Shown piece after piece: positions 1 through 7,401 of a stretch of DNA of 16,769 bases. Positions within the stretch are counted from its first letter, which is position 1; each line of letters starts with the position of its first letter. Position numbers and translations under genes: made by a program. The stretch is taken from NCBI GenBank assembly GCA_009774255.1, contig VSNK01000108.1, forward strand, positions 1 to 16,769. Reading direction: 5' to 3'. This DNA is from Faecalicatena sp. (GTDB taxonomy: Bacteria; Bacillota; Clostridia; Lachnospirales; Lachnospiraceae). Below the pieces are notes generated by a model, which worked only from the letters and a program-made list of their open reading frames with translations, searched no databases and had not been told where the DNA came from.

Positions 1-129
1 AAAAATAAAAAACGGAAGTCCATCGGCTACGGGTTTCATAACCTCATCGGTGCCTTTCGCAGAAAGGCGGTTTATAGGAATGAAATCTTACGCAAAATGG
101 AAAATTTTGATTCCGGGTTTATCACATGA
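1..129 (+). CDS. C-terminal end of an unidentified protein, cut by the window edge
   Basis: Frame 1 is open from the first base and ends at TGA 127-129, giving 42 residues rich in Lys and Arg. A stretch reading G-Y-G-F-H-N-L followed by F-R-R-K loosely resembles the G-Y-x-N-F-x-x-F-R-x-R segment near the C-terminus of ISL3-family transposases. That resemblance is my recollection of the family and is weak, so the fragment could equally be an unrelated protein or a chance open frame. No start is visible. The next gene begins 92 bases downstream with its own -10-like element, so the two are probably separate transcription units. Confidence 0.25.
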   Translation, partial: KNKKRKSIGYGFHNLIGAFRRKAVYRNEILRKMENFDSGFIT

Positions 130-185
130 TCAAGATGATTCCGGAAAAATAGCGCAATGGGCAGATAATTCTTTAGTTCCTATGT

Positions 186-191
186 TATAAT
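186..191 (+). promoter_or_regulatory. Possible -10 element (TATAAT) for the M32 carboxypeptidase
   Basis: A perfect TATAAT hexamer lies 31 bases before the carboxypeptidase ATG. I find no convincing TTGACA-like -35 at 16-18 bases upstream, so this is only a partial promoter call. A GGAAAGGA ribosome binding site follows at 204-211, 10 bases before the ATG at 222. Confidence 0.35.
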
Positions 192-221
192 GAATAGAAA
201 AGCGGAAAGGATGATGAATCA

Positions 222-1721
222 ATGAGTAGATTATTGAATGATTTTAAAGCATATTTATCAAAAATGCAGCAATATGAGCATGTCACCACACTGTTGTTCT
301 GGGACATGAAGACAAAGGCACCGAAGCAAGGACAGGCCGCTCATATCGAGGCGCTGACACATTTTTCAGCAGAGAATTTTGCCATGTCCACGTCGGAGGC
401 ACTGGGGAACATGCTGGATCAATTGGCGGCACCGGAGGAATATAAGGCGCTGGATGATACCTGGAAGTTTATTATAAGCCGTATGAAACGAGACTTTGAC
501 CGCAACCGCCGGATTCCGGCCGATGTATATGAGGCATTTGTGCGCGCGCAGGCAGAATCAGGGACGGCCTGGGAGGATGCGAAGAGAGCCGATGATTTTT
601 CTATATTTGCGCCGCATTTAAAGAAAATGATCGACATGCAAAAAGAGATTACCGGCTATAAGAACCCAGGCAAAGAGGTTTATGAGGCTATGCTGGACGA
701 ATATGAAGAAGGGATGGATTCCGTGACCATTGATCGGCTGTTCCAGGAGCTGAAAAGGGAATTGATACCGCTGGTACAGAAAATCGCTGAAAAACAGCAG
801 CCAGAGGATCCGAGATTTCATGAGTATTGTGATCCAGACGCCCAGAAAAAGGTACAGTGGATGCTCCTGGATTATATCGGATTCCGCCGGGACTCCGGGG
901 CAGTGGATGAGACGGAACATCCATTTACGATCAGTTTCTCTTCAAAGGACGTGCGTGTGACCAACCACTATTATGAGCATGAACCGCTGTCATCCATATT
1001 TTCTGCGATCCATGAAGGCGGACATGCAATCTTCGATCAGAATGTCAATCCGGCCTATGACAAGACCGTGGCAGGAAGCTGCGGCTATATGGGAATCCAT
1101 GAGAGTCAGTCAAGGTTCTACGAGAACATTCTCGGGCGGAATAAAAATTTCTGGGTGCCGATTTATGATAAATTAGGAGAATTGCTGCCCCAGTTCAAAG
1201 AAATCTCTTTGGATGAGTTCTACCGCGAGATCAATCATGTGAAAAACAGCTTTATCCGTACCGAGGCGGATGAACTGACCTATTGCTTTCATATTATTCT
1301 CCGTTATGAAATGGAACAGGCTATTTTCCGGGATCATGTTCCGGTGGAAGAGCTTCCGGCCCTCTGGAATCAGAAGATGAAAGAGTACCTGCAGATCACG
1401 CCGAAAAATGATCGGGAAGGCATCCTGCAGGATGTACACTGGTCGGACGCCTCCTTTGGCTATTTCCCATCCTATCTGCTGGGAAGCATATATGACGGAA
1501 TGTATCTGGAAGCACTCGAGCAGGAGCTGGGCTCAGTGGATGAACTTCTGAAAGCGGGAAGGATTTCCGAGATTACAAAGTGGCTTAATGAAAAGATTCA
1601 TTGGTATGGGAATACACGCAAGCCGAAGGAAGTGATCGAAGCGGTCTGCGGAAAAGAAGTATCGGCGGAGCCGCTGATCCGTTATTTTAAGAAGAAGTAT
1701 ACGGAGATATATGGTTTATGA
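222..1721 (+). CDS. M32-family metallocarboxypeptidase (thermostable carboxypeptidase 1 type)
   Basis: Predicted cytoplasmic zinc-dependent carboxypeptidase that removes C-terminal amino acids from peptides. The 499-residue length is normal for peptidase family M32. All signature motifs appear in the expected order: HPF at 233-235, DVRVT at 243-247, the zinc-binding HEGGH at 264-268, HESQS at 293-297 (its Glu is the likely third zinc ligand) and IRTEAD at 345-350. No signal peptide or membrane segment is present. The start is supported by GGAAAGGA ending 10 bases upstream. It appears to be a single-gene unit: the following LacI gene has its own strong promoter, and I see no hairpin terminator between them. 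A housekeeping peptide-recycling role is likely, unrelated to the sugar locus downstream. No key residue is missing. Confidence 0.95.
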   Translation: MSRLLNDFKAYLSKMQQYEHVTTLLFWDMKTKAPKQGQAAHIEALTHFSAENFAMSTSEALGNMLDQLAAPEEYKALDDTWKFIISRMKRDFDRNRRIPADVYEAFVRAQAESGTAWEDAKRADDFSIFAPHLKKMIDMQKEITGYKNPGKEVYEAMLDEYEEGMDSVTIDRLFQELKRELIPLVQKIAEKQQPEDPRFHEYCDPDAQKKVQWMLLDYIGFRRDSGAVDETEHPFTISFSSKDVRVTNHYYEHEPLSSIFSAIHEGGHAIFDQNVNPAYDKTVAGSCGYMGIHESQSRFYENILGRNKNFWVPIYDKLGELLPQFKEISLDEFYREINHVKNSFIRTEADELTYCFHIILRYEMEQAIFRDHVPVEELPALWNQKMKEYLQITPKNDREGILQDVHWSDASFGYFPSYLLGSIYDGMYLEALEQELGSVDELLKAGRISEITKWLNEKIHWYGNTRKPKEVIEAVCGKEVSAEPLIRYFKKKYTEIYGL

Positions 1722-1763
1722 CTGTGAATCATTGCTGAAAAATCAAGTATAAAATATAGGTAA

Positions 1764-1785
1764 CTGAATATTTGCTGAATATTTA
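1764..1785 (+). repeat. Tandem 11-bp direct repeat upstream of the LacI gene
   Basis: CTGAATATTTG at 1764-1774 is followed directly by CTGAATATTTA at 1775-1785, ten of eleven positions identical. A similar CTCAATATTTTG occurs inside the promoter spacer at about 1828. The 11-bp period is about one helical turn, so two protein-binding sites on one face are possible, but A+T-rich sequence makes coincidence a real alternative. Confidence 0.4.
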
Positions 1786-1817
1786 CTAAAAATAAGGACG
1801 GCATTTCACATAATTTA

Positions 1818-1846
1818 TTGACACGTACTCAATATTTTGCTAGAAT
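1818..1846 (+). promoter_or_regulatory. Sigma-A-type promoter of the LacI-family gene
   Basis: A perfect -35 TTGACA at 1818-1823 is followed by a 17-base spacer and the -10 TAGAAT at 1841-1846. The expected start point is about 1853, giving a leader of roughly 29 bases before the ATG at 1882. The ribosome binding site AAAGGTG is at 1867-1873. Confidence 0.85.
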
Positions 1847-1881
1847 ATGGTAAGAAATGAGAGTAAAAAGGTGTTTACGAG

Positions 1882-2898
1882 ATGAGTATTTCAGCAAAGG
1901 AGCTGGCGCAGAAGATTCATGTGTCGCCGGCGACGATTTCAATGGTGTTCAATAACAAGCCGGGTATCAGCGAGACAACAAGGAAGCTTGTTCTGGAAGC
2001 GGCGAAAAAGTATGATTATATTCCCCCAAAGTCATCGGCTGTGGAAAAAAGGGTCATTCATCTGGTCATTTACCAGAAGCATGCCATGGTCGTATCAGAT
2101 ACTCCTTTTTTTTCCCAGGTCATCAATGGGATTACCGAGGGGTGCAATGAACAGAACTGTATTGTGAATATCAACTATGTGACAGAATCATCAGATATGC
2201 AGTCCCAGATTGAAAATATAAGCTCTGTGTCTGTCTGCGGCATGATCCTGCTGGGAACCGAGATGAACAGGGAAGATTTTGATATTTTCCGGAAGGTGGA
2301 GATCCCTGTGGTCGTGCTGGATTGCTATTATGACGAGCTGGATTATGACTGCATCGTGATTAACAACAGTCAGGGGGCCTATTGCGCCACGGACTATCTG
2401 GCAAGGATGGGCCACAAGAAAATTGGCTATCTGCACTCCGCGGTTTCCATCAGCAATTTTGAAGAGCGGTCGGCCGGATATCAGAAGGCTCTGAAAGCAC
2501 ATGGGTTCTCGGCTTCAACGGATTATGTACATAAGATCGCGTCGACCTCGGCGCAGGGATATCACGACATGATCCGGATCCTGGAGCAGAAGCCGGAGCT
2601 GGCAGACGCATATTTTGCGGATAATGATATTATTGCGGCGGCAGCGATCAAGGCATTCCGGGAATATGGCTACAAAGTTCCGGAAGATATCTCCATAGTG
2701 GGATTCGACGATATGCCTCTGTGCGATATCATGAATCCGCCCTTGTCCACCATGCGAGTGGATAAAAAGCAGCTGGGGCGCTCTGCGGTGGAATGTCTGA
2801 TTACGCGGATGAACGGTGCAAAGCATGGAAAGCTGAAGATTGCCCTGCAGACATCCCTGGTATGCAGGGAGAGTGTTCTGGATAAGAGAAAAAAGTAA
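1882..2898 (+). CDS. LacI/GalR-family transcriptional repressor
   Basis: Sugar-responsive DNA-binding regulator of 338 residues, the usual LacI length. Residues 2-24 form the LacI helix-turn-helix (AKELAQKIHVSPATISMVFN), followed by the G-I-S-E-T-T-R segment and the hinge around 46-60. The rest is a type I periplasmic-binding-like ligand domain ending with the typical FADNDIIAAAAI, VPEDISIVGFDD and PPLSTMRVDKKQLG segments. RBS AAAGGTG lies 8 bases before the ATG. It has its own promoter and a strong terminator after it, so it is monocistronic. From position, I infer that it controls the putative hydrolase gene at 4614-3061 and the transport operon starting at 4967; the effector sugar and operator are not known. 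Autoregulation is possible. Confidence 0.93.
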   Translation: MSISAKELAQKIHVSPATISMVFNNKPGISETTRKLVLEAAKKYDYIPPKSSAVEKRVIHLVIYQKHAMVVSDTPFFSQVINGITEGCNEQNCIVNINYVTESSDMQSQIENISSVSVCGMILLGTEMNREDFDIFRKVEIPVVVLDCYYDELDYDCIVINNSQGAYCATDYLARMGHKKIGYLHSAVSISNFEERSAGYQKALKAHGFSASTDYVHKIASTSAQGYHDMIRILEQKPELADAYFADNDIIAAAAIKAFREYGYKVPEDISIVGFDDMPLCDIMNPPLSTMRVDKKQLGRSAVECLITRMNGAKHGKLKIALQTSLVCRESVLDKRKK

Positions 2899-2985
2899 AA
2901 TCTTATTTCTCCTTTTGGAATATACGAGTACAAAGAAAATTTTGGACCATACAAGTATAAAAAAACATAAAGGAAAAGCATAAAG

Positions 2986-3029
2986 AAAAGCTGCCGATCA
3001 GAGGAAATCTTTGATCTGACAGCTTTTTT
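2986..3029 (+). terminator. Intrinsic terminator, probably bidirectional, between convergent genes
   Basis: AAAGCTG and GATCA on the left pair with TGATC and CAGCTTT on the right, separated by a small internal mismatch and a loop of about 11 bases, followed by six T at 3024-3029. It sits between the LacI gene (ends 2898) and the leftward hydrolase gene (ends 3061). On the minus strand the same stem is followed by T-rich sequence, so it can serve both genes. Confidence 0.85.
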
Positions 3030-3060
3030 GTTCTTCTATAGGAAATTTCTCCGAATTTCC

Positions 3061-4614
3061 TTATTCGGCCGTACCGCACCCATCACTCTGATCCGCGCTT
3101 TTCTTCAGCCGGATCCCGATATACTGCGTGCCGGGAAGCGGCAGTTCATACCGGCCCTTATGCCGCCCGGCCGGTGTCACGGTCATATTCCAGGTATCGA
3201 TGACCTCCGCGTCATACCATGTATCATCGTCAATATAAATCTGCCGAAACGGCGGACGCCAGATACTGAAATAGAAGAAATAATATTCTCCCGCGAATTC
3301 ATCCTCCTCCGGAACAGCCACCCTGTCGTCCCACTGAAAATGCACATCATCTCGGAGTTCCCCTTCTTTCAGTCCATGCCCCGGCACATCCTTGAGAAAT
3401 TCGGTCATGAAACCAAAACGCTCTGCGCTGAGACCCTTCAGCTTTCCACCGTGACACCACCAGATGATATTATCCTCACTCAAAAATGTTTCCCCGTGTC
3501 CGCAGTAGCCGCCCCGGATCAGGGCTTCCCATGCCCGGCGGGTCAGCTCCTCCGGCGTGAAATTGCCCCAGCAGTGCGGAAAATCGCCTTCATATCCCAC
3601 TTCGTCCCAGACAACCGGTTTGCCATAAGCCTTCCGCAGCTCGGCCGTGGATTCGGTGGTACGGTAGTGGTCGCATCGCTGGCAGCTGCAGTGTGTGATC
3701 CAGGGCTTTGTATAATCGTAGAACACCTCGCAGTTATGGATGGAGCGAAGGTGGCCGTAGGGATCGCTGGCGATTAATTCCGCAGCCAGCAGCTCCCAGT
3801 CATCCACGGTCAGATGGCCCAGCAGTTCGTATTCATTTGCCAGAGCCCACCAGACATTGCGGTAGGCGCCGTACCGGGCCGTGATATATTTGATATACCG
3901 TAGATTGTCCTCCATGGACATCTGCGAGAAGCCCCAGCGGTCATAAGCGTGGAATATGATCAGGTCAGCTTCCATGCCCAGATTCATCAGGCGCCGGATC
4001 GTCTGGTCATGGATCCGGAAAAACGCCGGATTGAAACGAGTGAAATCCCAGTCGTTCCCGTCAGGATTCCCATTGTATTCGCTGAAATTTTCCCGGGTCA
4101 GATTGCTGATATCCACAGGCGTCCCCTCATAAGGAAAGGCCACCGGGTTATGGAGACAGAAATCATAATGTTTCGGCATGATGCAGAAACGCATCTTGTT
4201 AAAATATCCCTTTTTCAATTCTTCGAAGGTTTCTTCGATAATGGATTCCTTCTGCAGATCAAAGGTATAGCATGTAGTACCGAAGGAATAATGAGGCGTT
4301 CCGTCCGCGTAAGCCAACTGGTACTGCTTGTATACCTTTACCGGTCCATGGTTGCTTCCTGTCGGGGCCACCGCGGTAAAAGTGCCGGAATGGATCTCAT
4401 CCGAGAAGGTGCCGGAAATCTGATAATGGTATTCCCCCTCATAGGACGGCATAAACCGGATCATGTAGACTCCGTCCCCATCGTAAAAACCGTTCACGGT
4501 CAGAGTTTCTTTTTCGTGTATAAATGTACCATGCACTTCATAATCGACAAATGGATTCCCATCGCTTTTACCGTTCATCGACAATTCAAATAATCCCCAT
4601 CTTTCAATTAGCAT
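3061..4614 (-). CDS. Putative intracellular glycoside hydrolase, DUF5060/DUF4038/DUF5605 architecture (paralogue A)
   Basis: Protein of 517 residues, predicted to cleave an unidentified glycoside in the cytoplasm. Residues 1-85 look like the Ig-like DUF5060 domain (ERWGLFEL, GFYDGDG, MPSYEGEY), residues 95-405 like a DUF4038-type TIM barrel, and the rest like the C-terminal beta domain DUF5605. These names come from memory of the families. The barrel carries features expected of glycosidase clan A: N260-E261 in WWALANEY as candidate acid/base and E338 in KPVVWDE as candidate nucleophile (E342 is an alternative). No signal peptide is present. AGGAGGAG precedes the ATG by only 4 bases. It has its own promoter at 4692-4664 and a paralogue at 9412-10962. 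DUF4038 is also found in GH140 apiosidases, but the substrate here is unknown. Confidence 0.85.
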   Translation of the reverse strand: MLIERWGLFELSMNGKSDGNPFVDYEVHGTFIHEKETLTVNGFYDGDGVYMIRFMPSYEGEYHYQISGTFSDEIHSGTFTAVAPTGSNHGPVKVYKQYQLAYADGTPHYSFGTTCYTFDLQKESIIEETFEELKKGYFNKMRFCIMPKHYDFCLHNPVAFPYEGTPVDISNLTRENFSEYNGNPDGNDWDFTRFNPAFFRIHDQTIRRLMNLGMEADLIIFHAYDRWGFSQMSMEDNLRYIKYITARYGAYRNVWWALANEYELLGHLTVDDWELLAAELIASDPYGHLRSIHNCEVFYDYTKPWITHCSCQRCDHYRTTESTAELRKAYGKPVVWDEVGYEGDFPHCWGNFTPEELTRRAWEALIRGGYCGHGETFLSEDNIIWWCHGGKLKGLSAERFGFMTEFLKDVPGHGLKEGELRDDVHFQWDDRVAVPEEDEFAGEYYFFYFSIWRPPFRQIYIDDDTWYDAEVIDTWNMTVTPAGRHKGRYELPLPGTQYIGIRLKKSADQSDGCGTAE

Positions 4615-4654
4615 AAATCTCCTCCTGATTTAAATATCAATAAATATTGTGTCC

Positions 4655-4667
4655 GTATTTTAAATAC
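4655..4667. promoter_or_regulatory. Candidate operator palindrome over the hydrolase A promoter
   Basis: GTATTT-T-AAATAC is a perfect 6-bp inverted repeat around a single central base. It overlaps the minus-strand -10 (4669-4664) and the expected start point, a typical position for a repressor site. A related imperfect palindrome, GTTATTTAAAATTAC, lies at 4835-4849 upstream of the divergent operon promoter. Assignment to the LacI protein is inference; typical LacI operators have a central CG, which is absent here. Confidence 0.35.
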
Positions 4668-4692
4668 TACAAAAGCAGTATCAGGATGTCAA
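4664..4692 (-). promoter_or_regulatory. Sigma-A-type promoter of hydrolase A
   Basis: On the minus strand, -35 TTGACA (4692-4687), a 17-base spacer and -10 TAGTAT (4669-4664) give a near-consensus promoter about 50 bases before the ATG at 4614. It is nearly as strong as the LacI and operon promoters, which suggests control by repression rather than by weak basal activity. Confidence 0.85.
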
Positions 4693-4775
4693 GAAAAAAA
4701 GACTAGGCAAATTTAACAAAAAAATTTTTTTGTCGGTCAAAAACCAGAGATAAAAGAAAAGTCGGGAAATCGCTG

Positions 4776-4806
4776 AAAATAAAGGGGTTTTGGCAAAATA
4801 AAGGGG
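4776..4806 (+). repeat. 12-bp direct repeat in the divergent intergenic region
   Basis: AAAATAAAGGGG occurs at 4776-4787 and again, identically, at 4795-4806, a 19-base period. It lies in the middle of the 352-bp gap between hydrolase A and the membrane-protein gene, about 70 bases upstream of the operon -35. Spaced direct repeats are the usual target shape of AraC-type activators, but no such regulator is in the window. The rest of this gap holds the two divergent promoters, the candidate operators, a second repeat pair at 4930-4951, and otherwise featureless A+T-rich DNA. Confidence 0.45.
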
Positions 4807-4877
4807 AATTAAAAAATGATATAAATTTAACATGGTTATTTAAAATTACTGAATTATTCTGAATTTCATTGAAACTA

Positions 4878-4906
4878 TTGACACAAATTTAATAAACATG
4901 TACAAT
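4878..4906 (+). promoter_or_regulatory. Sigma-A-type promoter of the transport/hydrolase operon
   Basis: Perfect -35 TTGACA at 4878-4883, a 17-base spacer and -10 TACAAT at 4901-4906. The expected start is about 4913, leaving a leader of about 54 bases to the ATG at 4967. It is the only strong rightward promoter I see before the long operon. Confidence 0.85.
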
Positions 4907-4929
4907 ATAACATAACAAAATTCAGAAGA

Positions 4930-4951
4930 AATAAAGGACAAATAAAGGACA
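4930..4951 (+). repeat. Perfect tandem 11-bp repeat in the operon leader
   Basis: AATAAAGGACA at 4930-4940 is repeated exactly at 4941-4951, within the expected untranslated leader. Each copy contains an AAAGGA Shine-Dalgarno-like core, but the nearer one ends 17 bases before the ATG at 4967, which is too far for a normal ribosome binding site. It may be a doubled regulatory or ribosome-standby element, or a simple replication-slippage duplication. Confidence 0.55.
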
Positions 4952-4966
4952 GATTTTCTGAAGCCT

Positions 4967-5671
4967 ATGAAAAAAATGATGGAACGCCCCGAATGGGACA
5001 AAGACAGGAATATGATACGGCGGCAGTGGCGGGAACTGTCCATGGCAGGGAAGGTAAAGTACATATTTTCCTATTATGGAGCAGCCATTGTGATTGTAAT
5101 CCTCGCAGTGCTGATTGCTGTTTTTCTGCTCAGGGATATCCGCAAACAAAGGGTGGATGATGCTTTTTATGTGATGGTGATCGACCGGAACCTCCCGGGC
5201 GATACTGCCGTGGCTATGGAGCAGGAGTTGGCCGGAGCATTGGGACTGGATACCGGGGTACAGCAGTGCAGGATCGAAGCAGGATATTCCAGCGGTGCCA
5301 ATATGCAGAGTGAAGCGACGATTGCCACCTATATGAGATCAGGAAGAGTAGATCTGGTGATTGCGCCGGAAGAGGTCTTCAACCGATATGCCGCGACAGG
5401 ATATCTGGCTGCTTTCGGAGACTGCGGGCTGCAGGAGCTGGAAGAACAATATACAATAGAAGATTTATTTTACGCCGAAGCCCTTGATCAGAGCGAAGGC
5501 GGGGCAGTGACGGAGCTTCCCTTCCGCCCCCATGAGGTGACGGAGAAGGCCGGATGTTATGGCGTTTATCTTCGGGACGAGGTATTTCAGGATTATGTGG
5601 CCGGTGTGATGGTGAACTGCCCGAACAAGGAACGTGTGGGGACAGGTATACGGTATTTTCTGGAATTGTAA
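4967..5671 (+). CDS. Single-pass membrane protein with extracytoplasmic domain, function unknown
   Basis: A 234-residue protein with a short basic cytoplasmic N-terminus, one membrane helix at about 36-56 (YYGAAIVIVILAVLIAVFLL) and an external domain of about 175 residues. The segment around 127-150 (GRVDLVIAPEEVFNRYAATGYLAAF) resembles the ligand-domain fold of solute-binding proteins, in which a shared phrase of this kind is common. I recall similar short anchored proteins with an aromatic run before the helix in Lachnospiraceae transport loci, but no defined function. It is the first gene of the operon and directly precedes the solute-binding lipoprotein, so a sensor or transporter-accessory role is plausible. 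The start is uncertain: no good Shine-Dalgarno lies upstream, and ATGs at 4976 and 4979 are alternatives. Confidence 0.8.
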   Translation: MKKMMERPEWDKDRNMIRRQWRELSMAGKVKYIFSYYGAAIVIVILAVLIAVFLLRDIRKQRVDDAFYVMVIDRNLPGDTAVAMEQELAGALGLDTGVQQCRIEAGYSSGANMQSEATIATYMRSGRVDLVIAPEEVFNRYAATGYLAAFGDCGLQELEEQYTIEDLFYAEALDQSEGGAVTELPFRPHEVTEKAGCYGVYLRDEVFQDYVAGVMVNCPNKERVGTGIRYFLEL

Positions 5672-5734
5672 TGATTTCGAAGCCGCAGACCGCAGATACC
5701 AAAAGCGTGTGCTGTGCGCATCACATGATACTGC

Positions 5735-5764
5735 ATGGCAGATTTATCAGACGTTCATTATAAA
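5735..5764 (+). promoter_or_regulatory. Weak candidate internal promoter before the solute-binding protein
   Basis: ATGGCA (5735-5740, four of six matches to the -35 consensus), an 18-base spacer and TATAAA (5759-5764) lie in the 157-base gap between the membrane-protein gene and the lipoprotein gene. A second promoter here would fit the usual need for excess binding protein, but the match is modest. Confidence 0.3.
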
Positions 5765-5770
5765 TTCAGA

Positions 5771-5797
5771 ATATCAGGCGTGCTCATGCCTTGATAT
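5771..5797 (+). other. Leader hairpin just upstream of the solute-binding protein gene
   Basis: ATATCA pairs with TGATAT and GGCGT with ATGCC around a GCTC loop, with one bulged T: an 11-bp stem ending 17 bases before the RBS AAAGGAG (5815-5821). No T-run follows, so it is not an intrinsic terminator. It could protect the 5' end of a processed or separately initiated message for the lipoprotein. Confidence 0.5.
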
Positions 5798-5828
5798 ATA
5801 AAAAATCAAAAACGAAAGGAGCAAAAAA

Positions 5829-7226
5829 ATGAAAGGGAAATTAGTGAAAAAGTTTATGTCAGCAGCGATGGTCGGAGTGATGACAGCAAGCCTGCTCGCC
5901 GGGTGCGGCGGTTCCGGTGATTCTTCATCAGATGGCAGCAGTTCAGGAGGGGAAGCTTCAGGCTCTGAATCCGAAGCAGATACGGATGACTCTTCTGATG
6001 ACAGCGGTGTGGATCTCTCGGGAGTAGAAGCGGTAGCAGATGTGGGCTATGAAGGTGAACCGGTCGAATTGTCATTCTGGTATCTCCAGACCCGCCAGGA
6101 AGGTACGGACGCGCTGACTAAGGTTTTCAACGAAGCAAACCCGAACATCAATGTGACCGTATCCTACTATGATACGGACGGAATCAAGGATTCCTGCAAG
6201 ACAGCGGCACAGTCCGGCTCCATGCCGAGCATGTGGTTCAACTGGGGCGGCGCTCTGGGTCAGTATTATGTGGACAACGGTGTGACCTATGATCTGACAG
6301 ATTACGCTGCGGAGCATGACTGGGAGAATGTGTATACTTCAGGAGCTATGAACCTTGTGACACTTGGCGGACAGCTTTCCGGAATTCCGACCTCCTACAA
6401 CGTACTCGGTATTTACTATCGTACCGATATTTTCGAGCAGTACAATCTGGAAGTACCAACCACGATCGAAGAATTCGAGAATGTCTGCGCAACCTTAAAG
6501 GAAAACGGAGTTACTCCGATGGACGCTGCCGGCCTGAACGGATGGCATGTAATGCGCTGGATCGAGCAGTTTATTGAATATGAAGCAGGCGCAGACACAC
6601 ATGATGAACTGCAGTCCTTAAGCACAAGCTGGGATTGTGACGTGGTAGAGAAGGCTCTGGCAAGATATGAGAACTACTGCAAGGAAGGCTACTTCCCGGA
6701 TGGATTCATCACGGCAAACCCGGATGATACTTATATGGCTTTCGCTATGGGCACATGCGCTATGGATATCCAGGGACAGTGGTATGATTCCGTTCTGCAG
6801 AACAACGATGTAACACTGGACAACGTGAGCTGGTTCCCATTCCCGAATGAGACAGGCAGAATGTCCGCATTCGCTGAGATGAATCAGTTCAACGCTAACT
6901 TATCAGACGATGAGCTGGAAGCAGCAATCGCTTACACCAACTTCCTGTTCAGCAACGAAGCGGCGAAAGTATATCCGACTTACTACAACCTTCCGCTGCC
7001 AAGAACAGACGCAGATCCAGTAGATCCTGCCGTAAATCCGAACGTACAGAACATGCTGGATACTTCTTCTGAAAACGGTACATTTACAATCACGGACCAG
7101 GCATTCCCGACAGAGGTTGCCGACGTTCTCTTCAATAATCAGGATGCAATCGCGAACGGCGAGACAACGCCTGCGGATGCCGCTGCGGCGATCCAGAAGG
7201 CGATCGAGGCATATCAGTCGAAATAG
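5829..7226 (+). CDS. Extracellular sugar-binding lipoprotein of a CUT1 ABC transporter (family 1 solute-binding protein)
   Basis: Captures a carbohydrate outside the cell and delivers it to the permeases encoded next. The N-terminus is a lipoprotein signal: basic MKGKLVKKFM, a hydrophobic core, then the lipobox LLAGC with Cys26 as the lipidation site. Residues 27-60 are a Gly/Ser/Asp/Glu-rich flexible linker typical of clostridial binding proteins. The mature domain starts with VELSFWYLQT and includes GQWYDSVLQNN and a SNEAAKVYPTYYNLPLP segment, typical of SBP_bac_1/8 proteins. Its 465 residues are slightly long for the family. RBS AAAGGAG lies 7 bases before the ATG. Hairpins lie before and after the gene, suggesting its mRNA segment is independently stabilised. 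The ligand cannot be read from sequence; the acidic linker is not diagnostic. Confidence 0.93.
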   Translation: MKGKLVKKFMSAAMVGVMTASLLAGCGGSGDSSSDGSSSGGEASGSESEADTDDSSDDSGVDLSGVEAVADVGYEGEPVELSFWYLQTRQEGTDALTKVFNEANPNINVTVSYYDTDGIKDSCKTAAQSGSMPSMWFNWGGALGQYYVDNGVTYDLTDYAAEHDWENVYTSGAMNLVTLGGQLSGIPTSYNVLGIYYRTDIFEQYNLEVPTTIEEFENVCATLKENGVTPMDAAGLNGWHVMRWIEQFIEYEAGADTHDELQSLSTSWDCDVVEKALARYENYCKEGYFPDGFITANPDDTYMAFAMGTCAMDIQGQWYDSVLQNNDVTLDNVSWFPFPNETGRMSAFAEMNQFNANLSDDELEAAIAYTNFLFSNEAAKVYPTYYNLPLPRTDADPVDPAVNPNVQNMLDTSSENGTFTITDQAFPTEVADVLFNNQDAIANGETTPADAAAAIQKAIEAYQSK

Positions 7227-7259
7227 GACAGAATTCGCTTTGCTATATGAAAAATAGAA

Positions 7260-7297
7260 CCGGACAGCCCACAACAGAATTTGTGGGCTGTCTCCGG
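7260..7297 (+). other. Strong intercistronic hairpin after the solute-binding protein
   Basis: Twelve uninterrupted pairs (GACAGCCCACAA at 7263-7274 with TTGTGGGCTGTC at 7281-7292), extended by CCG/CGG across a two-base bulge, close a six-base loop. No T-run follows (ATTAAGG). Such a stem between binding protein and permease genes usually blocks 3' exonuclease or gives partial termination, raising binding-protein yield relative to the permeases. The rest of the 175-base gap holds nothing I recognise besides the RBS for the next gene. Confidence 0.8.
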
Positions 7298-7401
7298 ATT
7301 AAGGTACGCAGAAAATCTGCCGGAAAGGTTTTTGGTAATGAAGCAGAAGCAGGTTTTTTGTACGAAGAAGGAATCTGAATTGAAGAGGAGGTTGACAGAC
7401 T

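Noticed and set aside
3028..3777. 249-codon forward open frame
   Set aside because: It is antisense to the clearly conserved hydrolase A gene, starts inside the terminator and has no domain-like pattern or ribosome binding site.
3949..4593. 214-codon forward open frame
   Set aside because: Antisense shadow of hydrolase A; the minus-strand product has a conserved paralogue, while this frame does not resemble a protein family.
4765..4778. cre-like site (GGAAATCGCTGAAA) for CcpA
   Set aside because: It misses two of the seven key positions of the cre consensus, including the outer T and the C near the end, so I do not call it.
7260..7297. Intrinsic terminator after the solute-binding protein
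   Set aside because: The stem is strong but is followed by ATTAAGG and not a T-run, so it is listed as an intercistronic hairpin.
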